Positions 8,884 through 17,706 of a stretch of 64,000 bases of DNA are shown here, piece after piece (within the stretch, counting starts at the first letter, position 1; each line of letters starts with the position of its first letter). The position numbers and the translations under genes were made by a program. The notes below the pieces were generated by a model that was given only the letters and a program-made list of their open reading frames with translations, did not search any database and was not told the DNA's origin. The DNA is taken from contig JASGHF010000001.1 of NCBI GenBank assembly GCA_047602465.1, forward strand, positions 2,480,001 through 2,544,000, in the 5' to 3' direction. The DNA comes from JADZAI01 sp047602465 (GTDB lineage Bacteria > Pseudomonadota > Alphaproteobacteria > Micropepsales > Micropepsaceae).

Positions 8884-9681
8884 TCAGAGCGTCCGCTCGA
8901 CCATCAGCTTCTTGATCTCGGCGATGGCCTTTGCCGGGTTCAGCCCCTTGGGGCAGGTATTCGCGCAGTTCATGATCGTATGGCAGCGATAGAGCCGGAA
9001 GGGATCTTCCAGATCGTCCAGCCGTTCGCCCTTCGCTTCGTCGCGGCTGTCGGCCAGCCAGCGATAGGACTGCAGCAGCGCCGCAGGCCCCAGATATTTG
9101 TCGCTGTTCCACCAATAAGACGGGCACGAGGTCGAGCAGCAGGCGCAGAGAATGCACTCATAGAGTCCGTCGACCTTGGCGCGCTCTTCCGGCGACTGGC
9201 GATACTCGGTCACCGGCTCGGCGGAGCTTGCCTGGAGGAAGGGCTGGATCGAGGCGTATTGCGCGTAGAAATTCGTCAGGTCGCAGACGAGATCCTTCAC
9301 CACCGGCAGATGCGGCAGGGGATAGACGTTCACGACGTCGCCCTTCACCTCGTCCATGCCCTTGGTGCAGGCGAGCGAGTTGCCGCCGCCGATATTCATC
9401 GCGCACGAGCCGCAGACGCCTTCGCGGCACGAGCGGCGGAAGGTCAGCGTCGGGTCGACATTGTTCTTCAGCCAGATCAGGCCGTCGAGAACCATCGGGG
9501 CGCAGCCGTCGCGGTCGACCCAGTAGGTATCGACCGCCGGGTTCTTCCCGCCATCCGGATCGTAGCGATAGATCCGGAATTCGGTGAGGTTCCTGGCAGG
9601 CGTGCCGTCCGGCTTCACCGGCTTCGGCCAGGACTTGCCCTTGCCGTAACGGGAGTTCTTCGGCAGCCGCAACTGGACCAT
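8884..9681 (-). CDS. sdhB: succinate dehydrogenase iron-sulfur subunit
   Basis: The 265-residue SdhB carries electrons from SdhA flavin to quinone in complex II. All three cluster motifs are present in order: CREGVCGSC plus a later LAC for [2Fe-2S], CILCACCSTSCP for [4Fe-4S], and CHTIMNCANTCPKGLNP for [3Fe-4S] and its partner cysteine. The start at ATG 9681 has GAGG six bases upstream; a TTG 18 bases earlier overlaps creD and is less likely. The gene is not in the sdhCDA operon. It lies 14 bases behind creD and about 3.5 kb from the end of sdhA, so it is probably transcribed with creD or from a promoter inside it. Confidence 0.97.
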   Translation of the reverse strand: MVQLRLPKNSRYGKGKSWPKPVKPDGTPARNLTEFRIYRYDPDGGKNPAVDTYWVDRDGCAPMVLDGLIWLKNNVDPTLTFRRSCREGVCGSCAMNIGGGNSLACTKGMDEVKGDVVNVYPLPHLPVVKDLVCDLTNFYAQYASIQPFLQASSAEPVTEYRQSPEERAKVDGLYECILCACCSTSCPSYWWNSDKYLGPAALLQSYRWLADSRDEAKGERLDDLEDPFRLYRCHTIMNCANTCPKGLNPAKAIAEIKKLMVERTL

Positions 9682-9695
9682 TTCGCGCCTCAAGC

Positions 9696-11054
9696 TCAAG
9701 CATGGCTCGCGCCCTCCGCCGAACGGCCCGAGATGCCGGTCTGCGCCTCGTACCAGTCCACCCGGCGGGTCAGGAACATGGTCAGGGCCAGAGCCAGGAA
9801 GCTCGCCACCGCGCCAGTCAGGAGCGCGTAATCCTCTTCGTTGAGCAACGTGTAGAGGAGGGCATAGAGCGCGGTCAACGCGCCAGCGACGGCAAGGCCA
9901 CGCTTATGCGACCCCAGCGCGCTGCCGGCGTAGAGGCCGGTCAGCCCGGTGCAGGCGATCGCCGCGATCAGATAGGCCGAGCCAAAGCCCGTTTGTTCCG
10001 CCAGAGCCAGCAGCAGTAGGTAGAAAATCACCTGCGCCGCACCCGCCAGCAGGTACTGGACGACATGGATGCGGGCGCCCGTGACGGTCTCCACCAGGAA
10101 GAAGGTGAGGAACGACAGGCCGATGAAGAGAATCGCGTATTTCAGCGAGCGCTCGACCAGCTGGTAGAAGGCGACCGGCTGGAAGAAAGTGACGCCGAAG
10201 GCCGAGGACGAGGGGTAGCCGTATTCTCCGTTGACCCAGGCCTGCGGCATCGCGCGGGCGAGGTGGCTGACACGCCATGAGGCCGTGAAGCCATCGGCGC
10301 CGATCTGGCGGTCCTCAGGCAGGTAAGCGCCGTCGAAGCTCGGATGCGCCCAGGGGGCGGCGATGGTGGCGCTGAAGCTCTCGCCGCCCGGCACCAGGGC
10401 GAAGCGCGCGGTGCCGCGCAGGCGCAAGGTGAGGCGGTACGGCGTCTCCTTGCCCTTCAATGCCACGGGCGCGAGAAGGCCCTCATTCATGCCGGATATC
10501 CCGGTTCCAGGGGCGAAGGCGGTGTCTGATCTCGCGCCGTCCCATTCCAGCGCCGGCTCGCCCGACAGACCGCGCACGTCGGAGATGGAGAGCGCGATGC
10601 GGGCGCGGCTCCAGTCAAACACCGCGCCTGGCGGCGCAAGGCGCGGGTCAGGCAGGCCGAAGGCGCCGGCCATCACCACATCCGCCGCGAAGACGGGAAT
10701 GGTGAAGATGCCGCGCGCCCGTTCCTCGACGCCCGCCGCCACCTGCACGTCGAGCGTGCGGGGGAGGGTGACGATTTCGCCGCGTATCGCTTCGGCGACG
10801 ACACGTCCCTGCGGATCGCGCCGCTCAGGCGCTTCGAAGGGCACGACCAGGAAGGGTCCAGCCAGCGCCTGCGCGCCGCCCCAGCCCTGCGCGATGCTCG
10901 CCTCGGCGTCATAGGCCGAGGCGCGGCGTTCGTCGACGAGATTTCCGATCAGCATCAGCGGCACGATCATCACCAGCGTCAGAACGCCGATGCCGAAGAG
11001 CTTGAGCGCCGCGTTGCGGCCGCCCGGCCGCGGAAGGGTTGGTGTGGTGTTCAT
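9696..11054 (-). CDS. creD: inner-membrane protein CreD
   Basis: The 452-residue protein has one N-terminal membrane helix (LFGIGVLTLVMIVPLMLIGN), a large periplasmic domain of about 270 residues (GWGGAQALAGPFLVVPFEAP), and about five or six C-terminal helices starting at YAILFIGLSFLTFFLVETVT. This layout and the motifs GARIHVVQYLLAGAAQVIFYLL and SSAFGVTFFQPVAFYQ are those of CreD, the inner-membrane protein whose Enterobacterial homologue belongs to the CreBC regulon. No creBC genes are nearby. The sdhB start follows 14 bases after its stop. Its molecular function is poorly known. Confidence 0.92.
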   Translation of the reverse strand: MNTTPTLPRPGGRNAALKLFGIGVLTLVMIVPLMLIGNLVDERRASAYDAEASIAQGWGGAQALAGPFLVVPFEAPERRDPQGRVVAEAIRGEIVTLPRTLDVQVAAGVEERARGIFTIPVFAADVVMAGAFGLPDPRLAPPGAVFDWSRARIALSISDVRGLSGEPALEWDGARSDTAFAPGTGISGMNEGLLAPVALKGKETPYRLTLRLRGTARFALVPGGESFSATIAAPWAHPSFDGAYLPEDRQIGADGFTASWRVSHLARAMPQAWVNGEYGYPSSSAFGVTFFQPVAFYQLVERSLKYAILFIGLSFLTFFLVETVTGARIHVVQYLLAGAAQVIFYLLLLALAEQTGFGSAYLIAAIACTGLTGLYAGSALGSHKRGLAVAGALTALYALLYTLLNEEDYALLTGAVASFLALALTMFLTRRVDWYEAQTGISGRSAEGASHA

Positions 11055-11161
11055 GGCTTCCCGCGTCAGTTTCCCCAGCCCGATGCGCAGGGATCGATGC
11101 TCGGGGGCAATCGTGGCGGAAATGGGCGGGCGCTGCGTGACGAGCGCTACGCGGCGCGCGA

Positions 11162-12160
11162 TCAGGGCGTGAGGACGCTCTCGTAGAAGCTGTGGATCTT
11201 CGCGGTCTGTCCCGCCGGGTCGAACGGCGTCAGGTCATAGATCTCGCGCCGCCGGCCTTTGGCGTGATGCGCGCGCATGAGAGCGGCGAGCGCTGCGACG
11301 TCTTCAGGGGGCGTGAGGGCGGCGGGTGGCGCGGGCACGAACTCCGCGAGGCTCTCGATGTTCGAGACGATCATCGGCAGGCCCGCCTGCATGGCCTCGA
11401 GGATGGCGAGCGGCACCTGTTCGACGCGCGAGGGCAGCACGAAGAGGTCGAAAGCGCGGTAGAGTGCCGGCGCATCGGTGCGATAGCCAAGCAGGCGGAT
11501 CGAGGGATCGCCACCGATCAACGCTTCCAGCCGTGCGCGCTCCGGGCCTTCGCCTGCGAGGAGCAGGACGGCATCCGGCAGCGCGGCGGCCTTGAAGGCG
11601 CTGACAAGCGTTTCGGGGTTCTTGGAGGGGTGCAGCCGGCCGACGCAGCCGGCGACATAGGTGTTCGCGCCAATGCCGAGTTCGGTGCGCAGGCGTTCGC
11701 CGGTATCGGGCGGCAAAGATGCTGCGGCTGGCGCCCAGTTCCAGATTTTCGTGAGGGCGCCGCGATAGCCGTCCGCTTTGGCGTCTTCGGCTGCGCGTTC
11801 AGTCAGGGCGACGAGGCCATCGAGCCGCGCATGCTGGTTCGCCTTGTAGCCGACATGGAGCGTCGCGACGGCTGGGGGACGTTTGGCGACGCCGCCGAGC
11901 GCCTTGCAGGCAGCGCTGAGATGGGCGTGGGCGATATCTGGCTTCAGCCGCGCCATCAGCCGCGCCAGCCGCCAGCGGCGGAACAGGCGGCCGACGCGGT
12001 GGATTGTGACGCCGGGGACGAGGATCTCCGGAATACGCCCGCGCGGATCGACGGCGATGTGTACGTCATCGCCGCTTCGGTTCTGGTGTTGCGCCAGATC
12101 AGCGGCGTATCGTTCCGAGCCGAAGAGCGAGCGGGTGAAGATGCAATGCAGGATCCGCAT
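11162..12160 (-). CDS. glycosyltransferase family 4
   Basis: This 332-residue GT-B enzyme opens MRILHCIFTRSLFGSERYAA, the usual GT4 N-terminal strand and Gly-rich turn. Further on are KPDIAHAHLSAA (the first domain's HxH region), VGRLHPSKNPETLVSAF at the start of the nucleotide-sugar domain, and FVLPSRVEQVPLAILEAMQAGLP. The last is a shifted version of the family E-x7-E motif. Donor and acceptor cannot be read from the sequence; LPS or capsule assembly is the usual setting. About 107 bases separate it from creD, without an obvious terminator. Confidence 0.88.
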   Translation of the reverse strand: MRILHCIFTRSLFGSERYAADLAQHQNRSGDDVHIAVDPRGRIPEILVPGVTIHRVGRLFRRWRLARLMARLKPDIAHAHLSAACKALGGVAKRPPAVATLHVGYKANQHARLDGLVALTERAAEDAKADGYRGALTKIWNWAPAAASLPPDTGERLRTELGIGANTYVAGCVGRLHPSKNPETLVSAFKAAALPDAVLLLAGEGPERARLEALIGGDPSIRLLGYRTDAPALYRAFDLFVLPSRVEQVPLAILEAMQAGLPMIVSNIESLAEFVPAPPAALTPPEDVAALAALMRAHHAKGRRREIYDLTPFDPAGQTAKIHSFYESVLTP

Positions 12161-12259
12161 CCCGCATCCCTAGCCGCCTTCTGCGATGCGTGAAAGCGCC
12201 TGCGTTCCGCCTTGTTCGGCGACGAGCCTCGACCGGCAACGAGGAGTAGGAGTTCAGCC

Positions 12260-12679
12260 ATGGAAGCGATCGGGTCGATCATTGTCGGCATTCTGATGCT
12301 GGTGTTGCCGCAAGGCTGGGTCGCGGCGACGCCCGCAAAATGTGAGCAGGTTCCGGTACTGCATGGGCCGCCCGGCGCGACGAGCGAAGAGTGCCGCGCG
12401 ACTTATGCGCGTGGCGAGGCTGAGCTGACGGTCATCGTCTGGCGGCCCGTCGTGCCGCGGGATGGAGGGCCGATGGTTTCGGTGGAAGACAGCAAAGGCA
12501 AGCTGTTGGGACAGGACGTGATGGTCAGCCGGACGTCGCAGTTCATGGGGTTCGAGCAGGAGGTGCTGGTGACTTCAGTGGAGCTGCCGAAGGCCGGTGC
12601 GCACGTCCTGATATATGCCAGCAATACCAGCCTTGAGGATTTCCAGGCGGTGCTGGACGGCGTGAGCCTTGCCGAGTGA
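12260..12679 (+). CDS. exported protein of unknown function
   Basis: The 139-residue product starts MEAIGSIIVGILMLVLPQG, a signal peptide or anchor, and has an AGGAG seven bases before the ATG at 12260. Earlier in-frame starts lack such a site. The mature part holds two cysteines (AKCEQVP, SEECRAT) and a beta-rich stretch (MVSVEDSKGKLLG, VLVTSVELPKAG). No family was recognised. It is the only plus-strand gene inside the split sdh region. Its stop codon directly abuts the stop of the convergent downstream gene, with no base between them. Confidence 0.65.
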   Translation: MEAIGSIIVGILMLVLPQGWVAATPAKCEQVPVLHGPPGATSEECRATYARGEAELTVIVWRPVVPRDGGPMVSVEDSKGKLLGQDVMVSRTSQFMGFEQEVLVTSVELPKAGAHVLIYASNTSLEDFQAVLDGVSLAE

Positions 12680-13189
12680 TCAGAGCGGCCGGAGCCAGTT
12701 CAGCAGATTGGTGATGTCGGCGAGGTGACTGTCATAGGCGGCCGGGTCGGCCAAGCAGGTGAGAGAGGCCAGCTTGCCGGGGGCGGAGAGCATGATGACG
12801 CCGAATTTGGCTGCCGCGCCGTTCGGGTAATTGAGGCGTTCGCGCGCCCAGGGGGCGTCGTATTGCTCCATTTTCGTGATGCCGGAATGGTCGATGGAGC
12901 CGGTGACGCCGCCGGTGAGGAAGCGGCTTTTCCATATGTCGGCCGTGTAGGCCTGCATGGTGGCGTTGACCTGTTCCTGCGTCATCGCAGCGGTCTGAGG
13001 CACCGGCTGGCCGGTGGCAGTGCAGCGGACGGAGCCGTCGGCGCTTGTCGTCACGCCGCCGGCGGGATCGGTCCAGGCTTCGGGCAATTTCAGTGAAAAC
13101 CCCGCAGCCGGATCGGCGAAATCGCGCATTTCGGCCTGTGCCGGCCAGATGACGGCAGCGGCCAGGAAGAGCGCGACCGCAATCCGCAT
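12680..13189 (-). CDS. exported protein of unknown function, behind sdhA
   Basis: The 169-residue product has a signal peptide (MRIAVALFLAAAVIWPAQA). The mature domain begins MRDFADPAAGFSLKLPEAW, which resembles small periplasmic PsbP-like or lipoprotein-type folds, but no firm family was recognised. Two cysteines (VRCTATG, LTCLADP) could pair. The ATG at 13189 directly follows the sdhA stop, so it is the fourth gene of the sdhCDA transcript and is likely made together with complex II. A role in complex II assembly is possible but unsupported by motifs. Confidence 0.7.
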   Translation of the reverse strand: MRIAVALFLAAAVIWPAQAEMRDFADPAAGFSLKLPEAWTDPAGGVTTSADGSVRCTATGQPVPQTAAMTQEQVNATMQAYTADIWKSRFLTGGVTGSIDHSGITKMEQYDAPWARERLNYPNGAAAKFGVIMLSAPGKLASLTCLADPAAYDSHLADITNLLNWLRPL

Positions 13190-14974
13190 TCAATACACGC
13201 GCGCTTTGGGGGCGATGTATTCGATGTCGTTGGTCATCGTGTATTCGTGGACCGGGCGGTAGTCGATCTTCACCGCGCCCTTGTCGTCGATCCAGGCGAG
13301 CGTGTGCTTCATCCAGTTCTTGTCGTCGCGGTCGGCATAGTCCTCGCGGGCATGGGCGCCGCGCGATTCCTTGCGGTTTTCCGCGGAGGTCATGGTGACG
13401 ACGGCCTGTGAGATCAGGTTGTCGTATTCCAGGCTCTCCATGAGGTCGGAGTTCCAGATCAGCGTGCGATCGGTGACGCCGATGTCGGAGGAGCCGGCGA
13501 AGACCTTCTCGATCTTCTCCACGCCCTCTTTCAGCACCTCGCCGGTGCGATAGACGGCGCAGTTCGCCTGCATCGTGCGCTGCATCTGGAGGCGCAGCTG
13601 TGCGGTGGGCGTGCCGCCCTTGGCATGACGGATGCGGTCGAAACGGGCGAGCGAGGCTTCTGCGGAATCCTTGGGCAGATCGGCGTGACGTTCGCCGATC
13701 TTCACCGTCTCGGCGACGCGGAGGCCCGCCGCGCGGCCGAACACGACGAGGTCGGTCAACGAGTTGGAGCCGAGGCGGTTGGCGCCATGCACCGAGACGC
13801 AGGCCGCCTCGCCGATGGCCATCAGGCCGGGAACGACGCTGTCGGGGTTGTCGCCGGACTTGGTGAGAACCTCGCCGTGATAATTCGTCGGGATGCCGCC
13901 CATATTGTAGTGGACGGTGGGGAGAACCGGGATCGGCTCCTTCGTGACATCGACATTGGCGAAGATCTTGGCGCTTTCCGAGATGCCGGGCAGGCGCTCG
14001 TGGACGATCTTGGGGTCGAGATGGTCGATGTGAAGATGGATCCACTCGCCATGGGGGCCGCAGCCCCGGCCTTCGCGGATTTCCATCGTCATGGCGCGTG
14101 AGACGACGTCGCGCGAGGCGAGATCCTTCACGGAGGGCGCATAGCGCTCCATGAAGCGTTCGCCGTTCTTGTTGGTGAGATAGCCGCCTTCGCCGCGCAC
14201 GCCTTCGGTGATGAGGCAGCCTGCGCCGTAAATGCCGGTGGGATGGAACTGGACGAATTCCATGTCCTGGAGCGGCAGGCCGGCGCGCAGCACCATGGCG
14301 TTGCCGTCGCCGGTGCAGGTGTGCGCCGAGGTGCAGGAGAAATAGGCGCGGCCATAGCCGCCGGTCGCCAGGATCACCTCATGCGCGCGGAAGCGGTGGA
14401 TCGAGCCGTCTTCCAGGCACCAGGCGGTGAAGCCGCGGCAGCGCCCGTCTTCCATGATGAGATCGAGCGCGAAATACTCGATGAAAAACTGCACCTTGTT
14501 CTTCACGCACTGGCCGTAGAGCGTGTGAAGGATGGCGTGGCCGGTGCGGTCGGCGGCGGCGCAGGTGCGCTGCTGCGGCGACTGGCCGTAATTCTTGGTC
14601 ATGCCGCCGAAGGCGCGCTGGTAGATCTTGCCGTCTTCGGTGCGGCTGAACGGCACGCCCCAGTGTTCCAGCTCGTACACGGCGTCGACGGCGTTGCGGC
14701 AGAGATATTCGATGGCGTCCTGGTCGCCGAGCCAGTCGGCGCCCTTCACCGTGTCGTACATGTGCCAGCGCCAGTCGTCCTCGCCCATATTGCCGAGGCT
14801 GGCGGAGATGCCGCCCTGCGCGGCGACGGTGTGGCTGCGTGTCGGGAAGACCTTGGTGACGCAGGCGGTTTTCAGGCCCGCCTGGGCGGCGCCCAGCGTG
14901 GCGCGAAGGCCGGCGCCGCCGGCGCCGACGACGACGACGTCATAGGTGTGATCGACGATCTTGTAAGCGGACAT
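13190..14974 (-). CDS. sdhA: succinate dehydrogenase flavoprotein subunit
   Basis: The 594-residue SdhA oxidises succinate to fumarate in the TCA cycle. The N-terminal FAD-binding motif VVVGAGGAGLRATLGAAQ is followed by TRSHTVAAQGGI, which contains the histidine that carries covalent FAD in the family. QFHPTGIYGAGCLITEGVRG is the substrate-site region and LGSNSLTDLVVFGRAAG the C-terminal FAD contact. Length is typical. ATG 14974 shares a base with the sdhD stop (TGATG). Confidence 0.98.
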   Translation of the reverse strand: MSAYKIVDHTYDVVVVGAGGAGLRATLGAAQAGLKTACVTKVFPTRSHTVAAQGGISASLGNMGEDDWRWHMYDTVKGADWLGDQDAIEYLCRNAVDAVYELEHWGVPFSRTEDGKIYQRAFGGMTKNYGQSPQQRTCAAADRTGHAILHTLYGQCVKNKVQFFIEYFALDLIMEDGRCRGFTAWCLEDGSIHRFRAHEVILATGGYGRAYFSCTSAHTCTGDGNAMVLRAGLPLQDMEFVQFHPTGIYGAGCLITEGVRGEGGYLTNKNGERFMERYAPSVKDLASRDVVSRAMTMEIREGRGCGPHGEWIHLHIDHLDPKIVHERLPGISESAKIFANVDVTKEPIPVLPTVHYNMGGIPTNYHGEVLTKSGDNPDSVVPGLMAIGEAACVSVHGANRLGSNSLTDLVVFGRAAGLRVAETVKIGERHADLPKDSAEASLARFDRIRHAKGGTPTAQLRLQMQRTMQANCAVYRTGEVLKEGVEKIEKVFAGSSDIGVTDRTLIWNSDLMESLEYDNLISQAVVTMTSAENRKESRGAHAREDYADRDDKNWMKHTLAWIDDKGAVKIDYRPVHEYTMTNDIEYIAPKARVY

Positions 14975-15363
14975 CAGAGGGCCAGTTTCAGAATGGCGAG
15001 AACGGCGGCGACGGTGATGATCACCGAAAAGAAGGTGTTGGCGATCAGCGCCGCGACCTTCAGCCCGTCATGGGTGACGTAGTCGAGAATGGTTTCCTCG
15101 AACCCGAGGCGGAAATGCCAGAGCGCCACGACCACGAAGGTCAGCATCAGCCCGGCATTGACCGGATGGGCGAAGAAGGCGGCAACTTCTGCGTAGGGTG
15201 CGCCGGCATGTGAAATCACGGCCCAGAGGAACCAGAGACCAAGCGGCACGAGCGCGACGGCGAGCGTGCGGAGCGCGATGAAGTGGCCGGTGCCCCTCCT
15301 GGAGGCGCCGAGGCCGCGGACGCGGCCGAGCGGGGTGCGGAGCGAGTTGTTGGAGCCGGCCAT
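14974..15363 (-). CDS. sdhD: succinate dehydrogenase membrane anchor subunit D
   Basis: The 129-residue anchor has three predicted membrane helices (TLAVALVPLGLWFLWAVISH, AGLMLTFVVVALWHFRLGF, ALIANTFFSVIITVAAVLAI). The stretch WHFRLGFEETILDYV matches the SdhD heme and quinone region, with the likely heme-b ligand His and the Asp-Tyr pair. The ATG at 15363 shares one base with the sdhC stop. With SdhC it seats SdhAB on the inner membrane. Confidence 0.95.
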   Translation of the reverse strand: MAGSNNSLRTPLGRVRGLGASRRGTGHFIALRTLAVALVPLGLWFLWAVISHAGAPYAEVAAFFAHPVNAGLMLTFVVVALWHFRLGFEETILDYVTHDGLKVAALIANTFFSVIITVAAVLAILKLAL

Positions 15364-15794
15364 CAGAGTTTCCCCATCGAGGCATAGGCCGCGACCCAGA
15401 CCGCGACGGTCAGGAGGCCGGTGAGGGTGACGACCAGCCAGCCGGTGAAGCGGGCGGTCGGCTTCTCGAAGCCGAGACCTGCGTCCCAGAAGAGGTGACG
15501 CACGCCGTTCAGCAGGTGGAAGATGAAAGCGACGGTGAGACCCAGCAGCACGAGGCGGCCGAACCAGTGGCCGGCGACGGCGGTGAAGTCGGCATAGGCG
15601 TCAGGGCCTATTGCGGCGGCGATCACCCACCAGGCGACGAGCAGCGTGCCCGCGCCAAGGCCGATGCCGGTGAAGCGGTGAAAGATCGATGAGAACATCG
15701 TCACCGAGAACCGGTAAATCTGAAGATGCGGTGACAGCGGCCGCTCGGTCCGTGGGTTCTCTGGGCGGCGGTTGGACGCGGCGGCGTCGGCCAT
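15363..15794 (-). CDS. sdhC: succinate dehydrogenase cytochrome b556 subunit
   Basis: The 143-residue product begins MADAAASNRRPENPRTERPL, then SPHLQIYRFSVTMFSSIFHR, the conserved SPH/SIxHR signature of SdhC. Three membrane helices follow, and HLLNGVRHLFWDAG holds the heme-ligand histidine. The reading frame extends far upstream antisense to the ATPase gene, but GGGAAG nine bases before ATG 15794 and the normal family length fix the start here. A sigma70-type promoter lies about 40 bases upstream. Confidence 0.96.
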   Translation of the reverse strand: MADAAASNRRPENPRTERPLSPHLQIYRFSVTMFSSIFHRFTGIGLGAGTLLVAWWVIAAAIGPDAYADFTAVAGHWFGRLVLLGLTVAFIFHLLNGVRHLFWDAGLGFEKPTARFTGWLVVTLTGLLTVAVWVAAYASMGKL

Positions 15795-15834
15795 GAAGCG
15801 AGGCTTCCCGAAAAGCGTTTCTGAACGGGTTTGG

Positions 15835-15862
15835 AGTATAGGAAGCGCCCCCCTCAAGGCAA
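15835..15862 (-). promoter_or_regulatory. promoter of sdhCDA
   Basis: On the minus strand TTGCCT (15862-15857), a 16-base spacer and TATACT (15840-15835) form a good -35/-10 pair. This predicts a start near 15828 and a leader of about 35 bases before sdhC. In the rest of the 297-base gap to the plus-strand ATPase gene (15863-16091) only GC-rich sequence was seen. It includes inverted GCGCGC runs and no clear promoter for that gene. Confidence 0.65.
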
Positions 15863-16091
15863 CGCGCCCGCGCGCTGTTTCGAGCGCGCAGGCGCTGCGA
15901 AACGCTCGCAATTGGGTGCGGATGTTACACCGCTTCAGCGCGCACCGAATCCGGCGCAAAGAGAGGCCGAGGCGTGGACCAGCTATGCCGCCGGCGTCAA
16001 ATTTCGCGCCAGAGCGCCCTCTTCGCGCGCAAATGCTTGAACGGCGCGCGCCGGGCGGCGATTGTCCGCGCCTCATCAGGACGAGGGCGGC

Positions 16092-17372
16092 ATGAGCGAG
16101 CTTCCGGGCATTTTCATCGGCAAGGGCGAGAATCCGGTCTCGTTGGCGCTGTCTCTGGCCAACCGGCACGGCCTGATCGCCGGGGCGACAGGCACCGGCA
16201 AGACGGTGACGCTGCAGATTCTGGCCGAAGGCTTGTCGGCGGCGGGCGTGCCGGTGTTCGCGGCGGACGTGAAGGGCGACCTGTCGGGCATCGCGCTGGC
16301 GGGGACGGAAAAGTCGTTCCTGAGCGAGCGGGCGGCCAAAATCGGCCTCGAGCCGTATGTCTTCGAGCCGCATCCGACGATCTATTGGGACGTGTTCGGC
16401 AAGCAGGGCCACCCGATCCGTTCGACGGTGTCGGAGATGGGGCCGCTGCTGCTCTCGCGCCTGCTCGATCTCAACGATGTGCAGGAGGGCGTGCTGAACA
16501 TCGCCTTCCGTGTGGCGGACGATGAGGGGCTGCTGCTGCTGGACCTGAAAGACCTGCGCGCGATCCTGACCTTCCTGTCGGAGCATGCCGACGATGTGAA
16601 GGCGCGCTACGGCAATGTGTCGCCGACCAGCGTGGGGGCGATCCAGCGGCAATTGCTGGTGCTGGAGAACCAGGGGGGCGATGCCTTTTTCGGCGAGCCG
16701 GCGCTGCAGCTTTCCGATTTCATGATGACCGACGCGCAGGGGCGCGGCGCGATCAACATCCTCGCGGCCGACGGGCTGATGGCCAATCCGCGCGTCTATG
16801 CGACGTTCCTTCTGTGGATGATGTCGGAGCTGTTCGAGGCGCTGCCGGAGGCGGGCGATCTGGAGAAGCCCAAGCTCGTCTTCTTCTTCGACGAGGCGCA
16901 TCTGCTGTTCAACGATGCGCCCAAGGCCCTGCTGGAGAAGGTGACGCAGGTGGTGCGCCTGATCCGCTCGAAAGGCGTCGGCGTCTATTTCATCACGCAG
17001 AACCCGCAGGACGTGCCGGAAATCGTGCTGAGCCAGCTCGGCAACCGCATCCAGCATGCGCTGCGCGCCTATACGCCCAAGGAGCAGAAGGCGGTCCGCG
17101 TGGCGGCGGAGAGCTTCCGCGCCAATCCGGCCTTCAAGACGGAAGACGCGATCACCGAGATGGGGACGGGCGAGGCGCTGGTCTCGACGCTGCAGAAAGG
17201 CGGCGTGCCGTCGGTGGTGGAGCGGACGCTGATCCGGCCGCCGTCGGGCCGGATGGGGCCGCTGACGCCTGAGGAGCGCACGCAGCTTGTGACGGGCAGT
17301 CCGCTGCACGGCAAATACGAGCAGGTCGTGGACCGCGAGAGCGCCTATGAGAATCCTGAACGGCCAGCGTGA
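16092..17372 (+). CDS. HerA-like ATPase, YjgR/DUF853 family (frame broken near the 3' end)
   Basis: The 426-residue main frame carries Walker A GATGTGKT at residues 31-38 and Walker B KLVFFFDEAHLLF, plus IRSKGVGVYFITQNPQDVPE and RTLIRPPSGRMGPLT. All are typical of the DUF853 (YjgR) relatives of HerA. These proteins usually run to about 500 residues and end in a basic GR-x-I-x-R-xxLGSxLGG tail. Here the frame stops soon after DRESAYE, while the next frame carries that tail (separate entry). Removing one A at 17352-17353 would restore a continuous protein of about 537 residues. The start at 16092 sits after a GAGGG. DUF853 function is not established; DNA translocation or processing is assumed from HerA. 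Confidence 0.88.
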   Translation: MSELPGIFIGKGENPVSLALSLANRHGLIAGATGTGKTVTLQILAEGLSAAGVPVFAADVKGDLSGIALAGTEKSFLSERAAKIGLEPYVFEPHPTIYWDVFGKQGHPIRSTVSEMGPLLLSRLLDLNDVQEGVLNIAFRVADDEGLLLLDLKDLRAILTFLSEHADDVKARYGNVSPTSVGAIQRQLLVLENQGGDAFFGEPALQLSDFMMTDAQGRGAINILAADGLMANPRVYATFLLWMMSELFEALPEAGDLEKPKLVFFFDEAHLLFNDAPKALLEKVTQVVRLIRSKGVGVYFITQNPQDVPEIVLSQLGNRIQHALRAYTPKEQKAVRVAAESFRANPAFKTEDAITEMGTGEALVSTLQKGGVPSVVERTLIRPPSGRMGPLTPEERTQLVTGSPLHGKYEQVVDRESAYENPERPA

Positions 17373-17706
17373 GGTGGAAACCCCGCCGGCCGCCAAGCCG
17401 CAAACCAGATCGGGCGGGATCGACTGGGGCGCGCGGCCCGTACCGGCGCCGATGCCGGTGCCGGAGGCCCGCGAACCGCGTCCCTCGACGCGGGGTTCGA
17501 TCCGCGACCGCGAGCGCGAAGCCCCGGCCCGTGAGCAGAAATCCTCGGGCGGCTGGCTGTCCGATGTGCTGGGCGGCGGCGGCGGCAAGCGCCAGAGCGT
17601 CGGCGAGGCGGCGATCAAGTCGGTGACGCGGTCGGTGTCATCGACCATCGGGCGCGAGATCGGGCGCTCGATCCTCGGCAGCATTCTGGGCGGCAAGCGG
17701 CGCTAG
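17353..17706 (+). CDS. C-terminal part of the YjgR/DUF853 protein in the +1 frame
   Basis: Starting at ILNGQREVETPP, this frame has a Pro/Ala/Arg-rich linker, then GGWLSDVLGGGGGKRQSVGE, then SSTIGREIGRSILGSILGG and a KRR end. That is the expected C-terminus of the family. Joined after RESAYE it reads ESAYEILNGQRE, which fits the family junction. The ATG at 17347 could start it as a separate overlapping gene (GAGAG lies a few bases upstream). It may therefore be a frameshift mutation, a sequencing error in GAGAATC, programmed frameshifting, or a coupled second cistron. Its stop overlaps the convergent IMPase-like gene by CTAG. Confidence 0.7.
   Translation: MLNGQREVETPPAAKPQTRSGGIDWGARPVPAPMPVPEAREPRPSTRGSIRDREREAPAREQKSSGGWLSDVLGGGGGKRQSVGEAAIKSVTRSVSSTIGREIGRSILGSILGGKRR

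Noticed and set aside
15795..17696. Long upstream extension of the sdhC frame antisense to the ATPase gene
   Set aside because: sdhC has a ribosome site, a promoter and family length from 15794; the extension is low-complexity Arg-rich antisense sequence.
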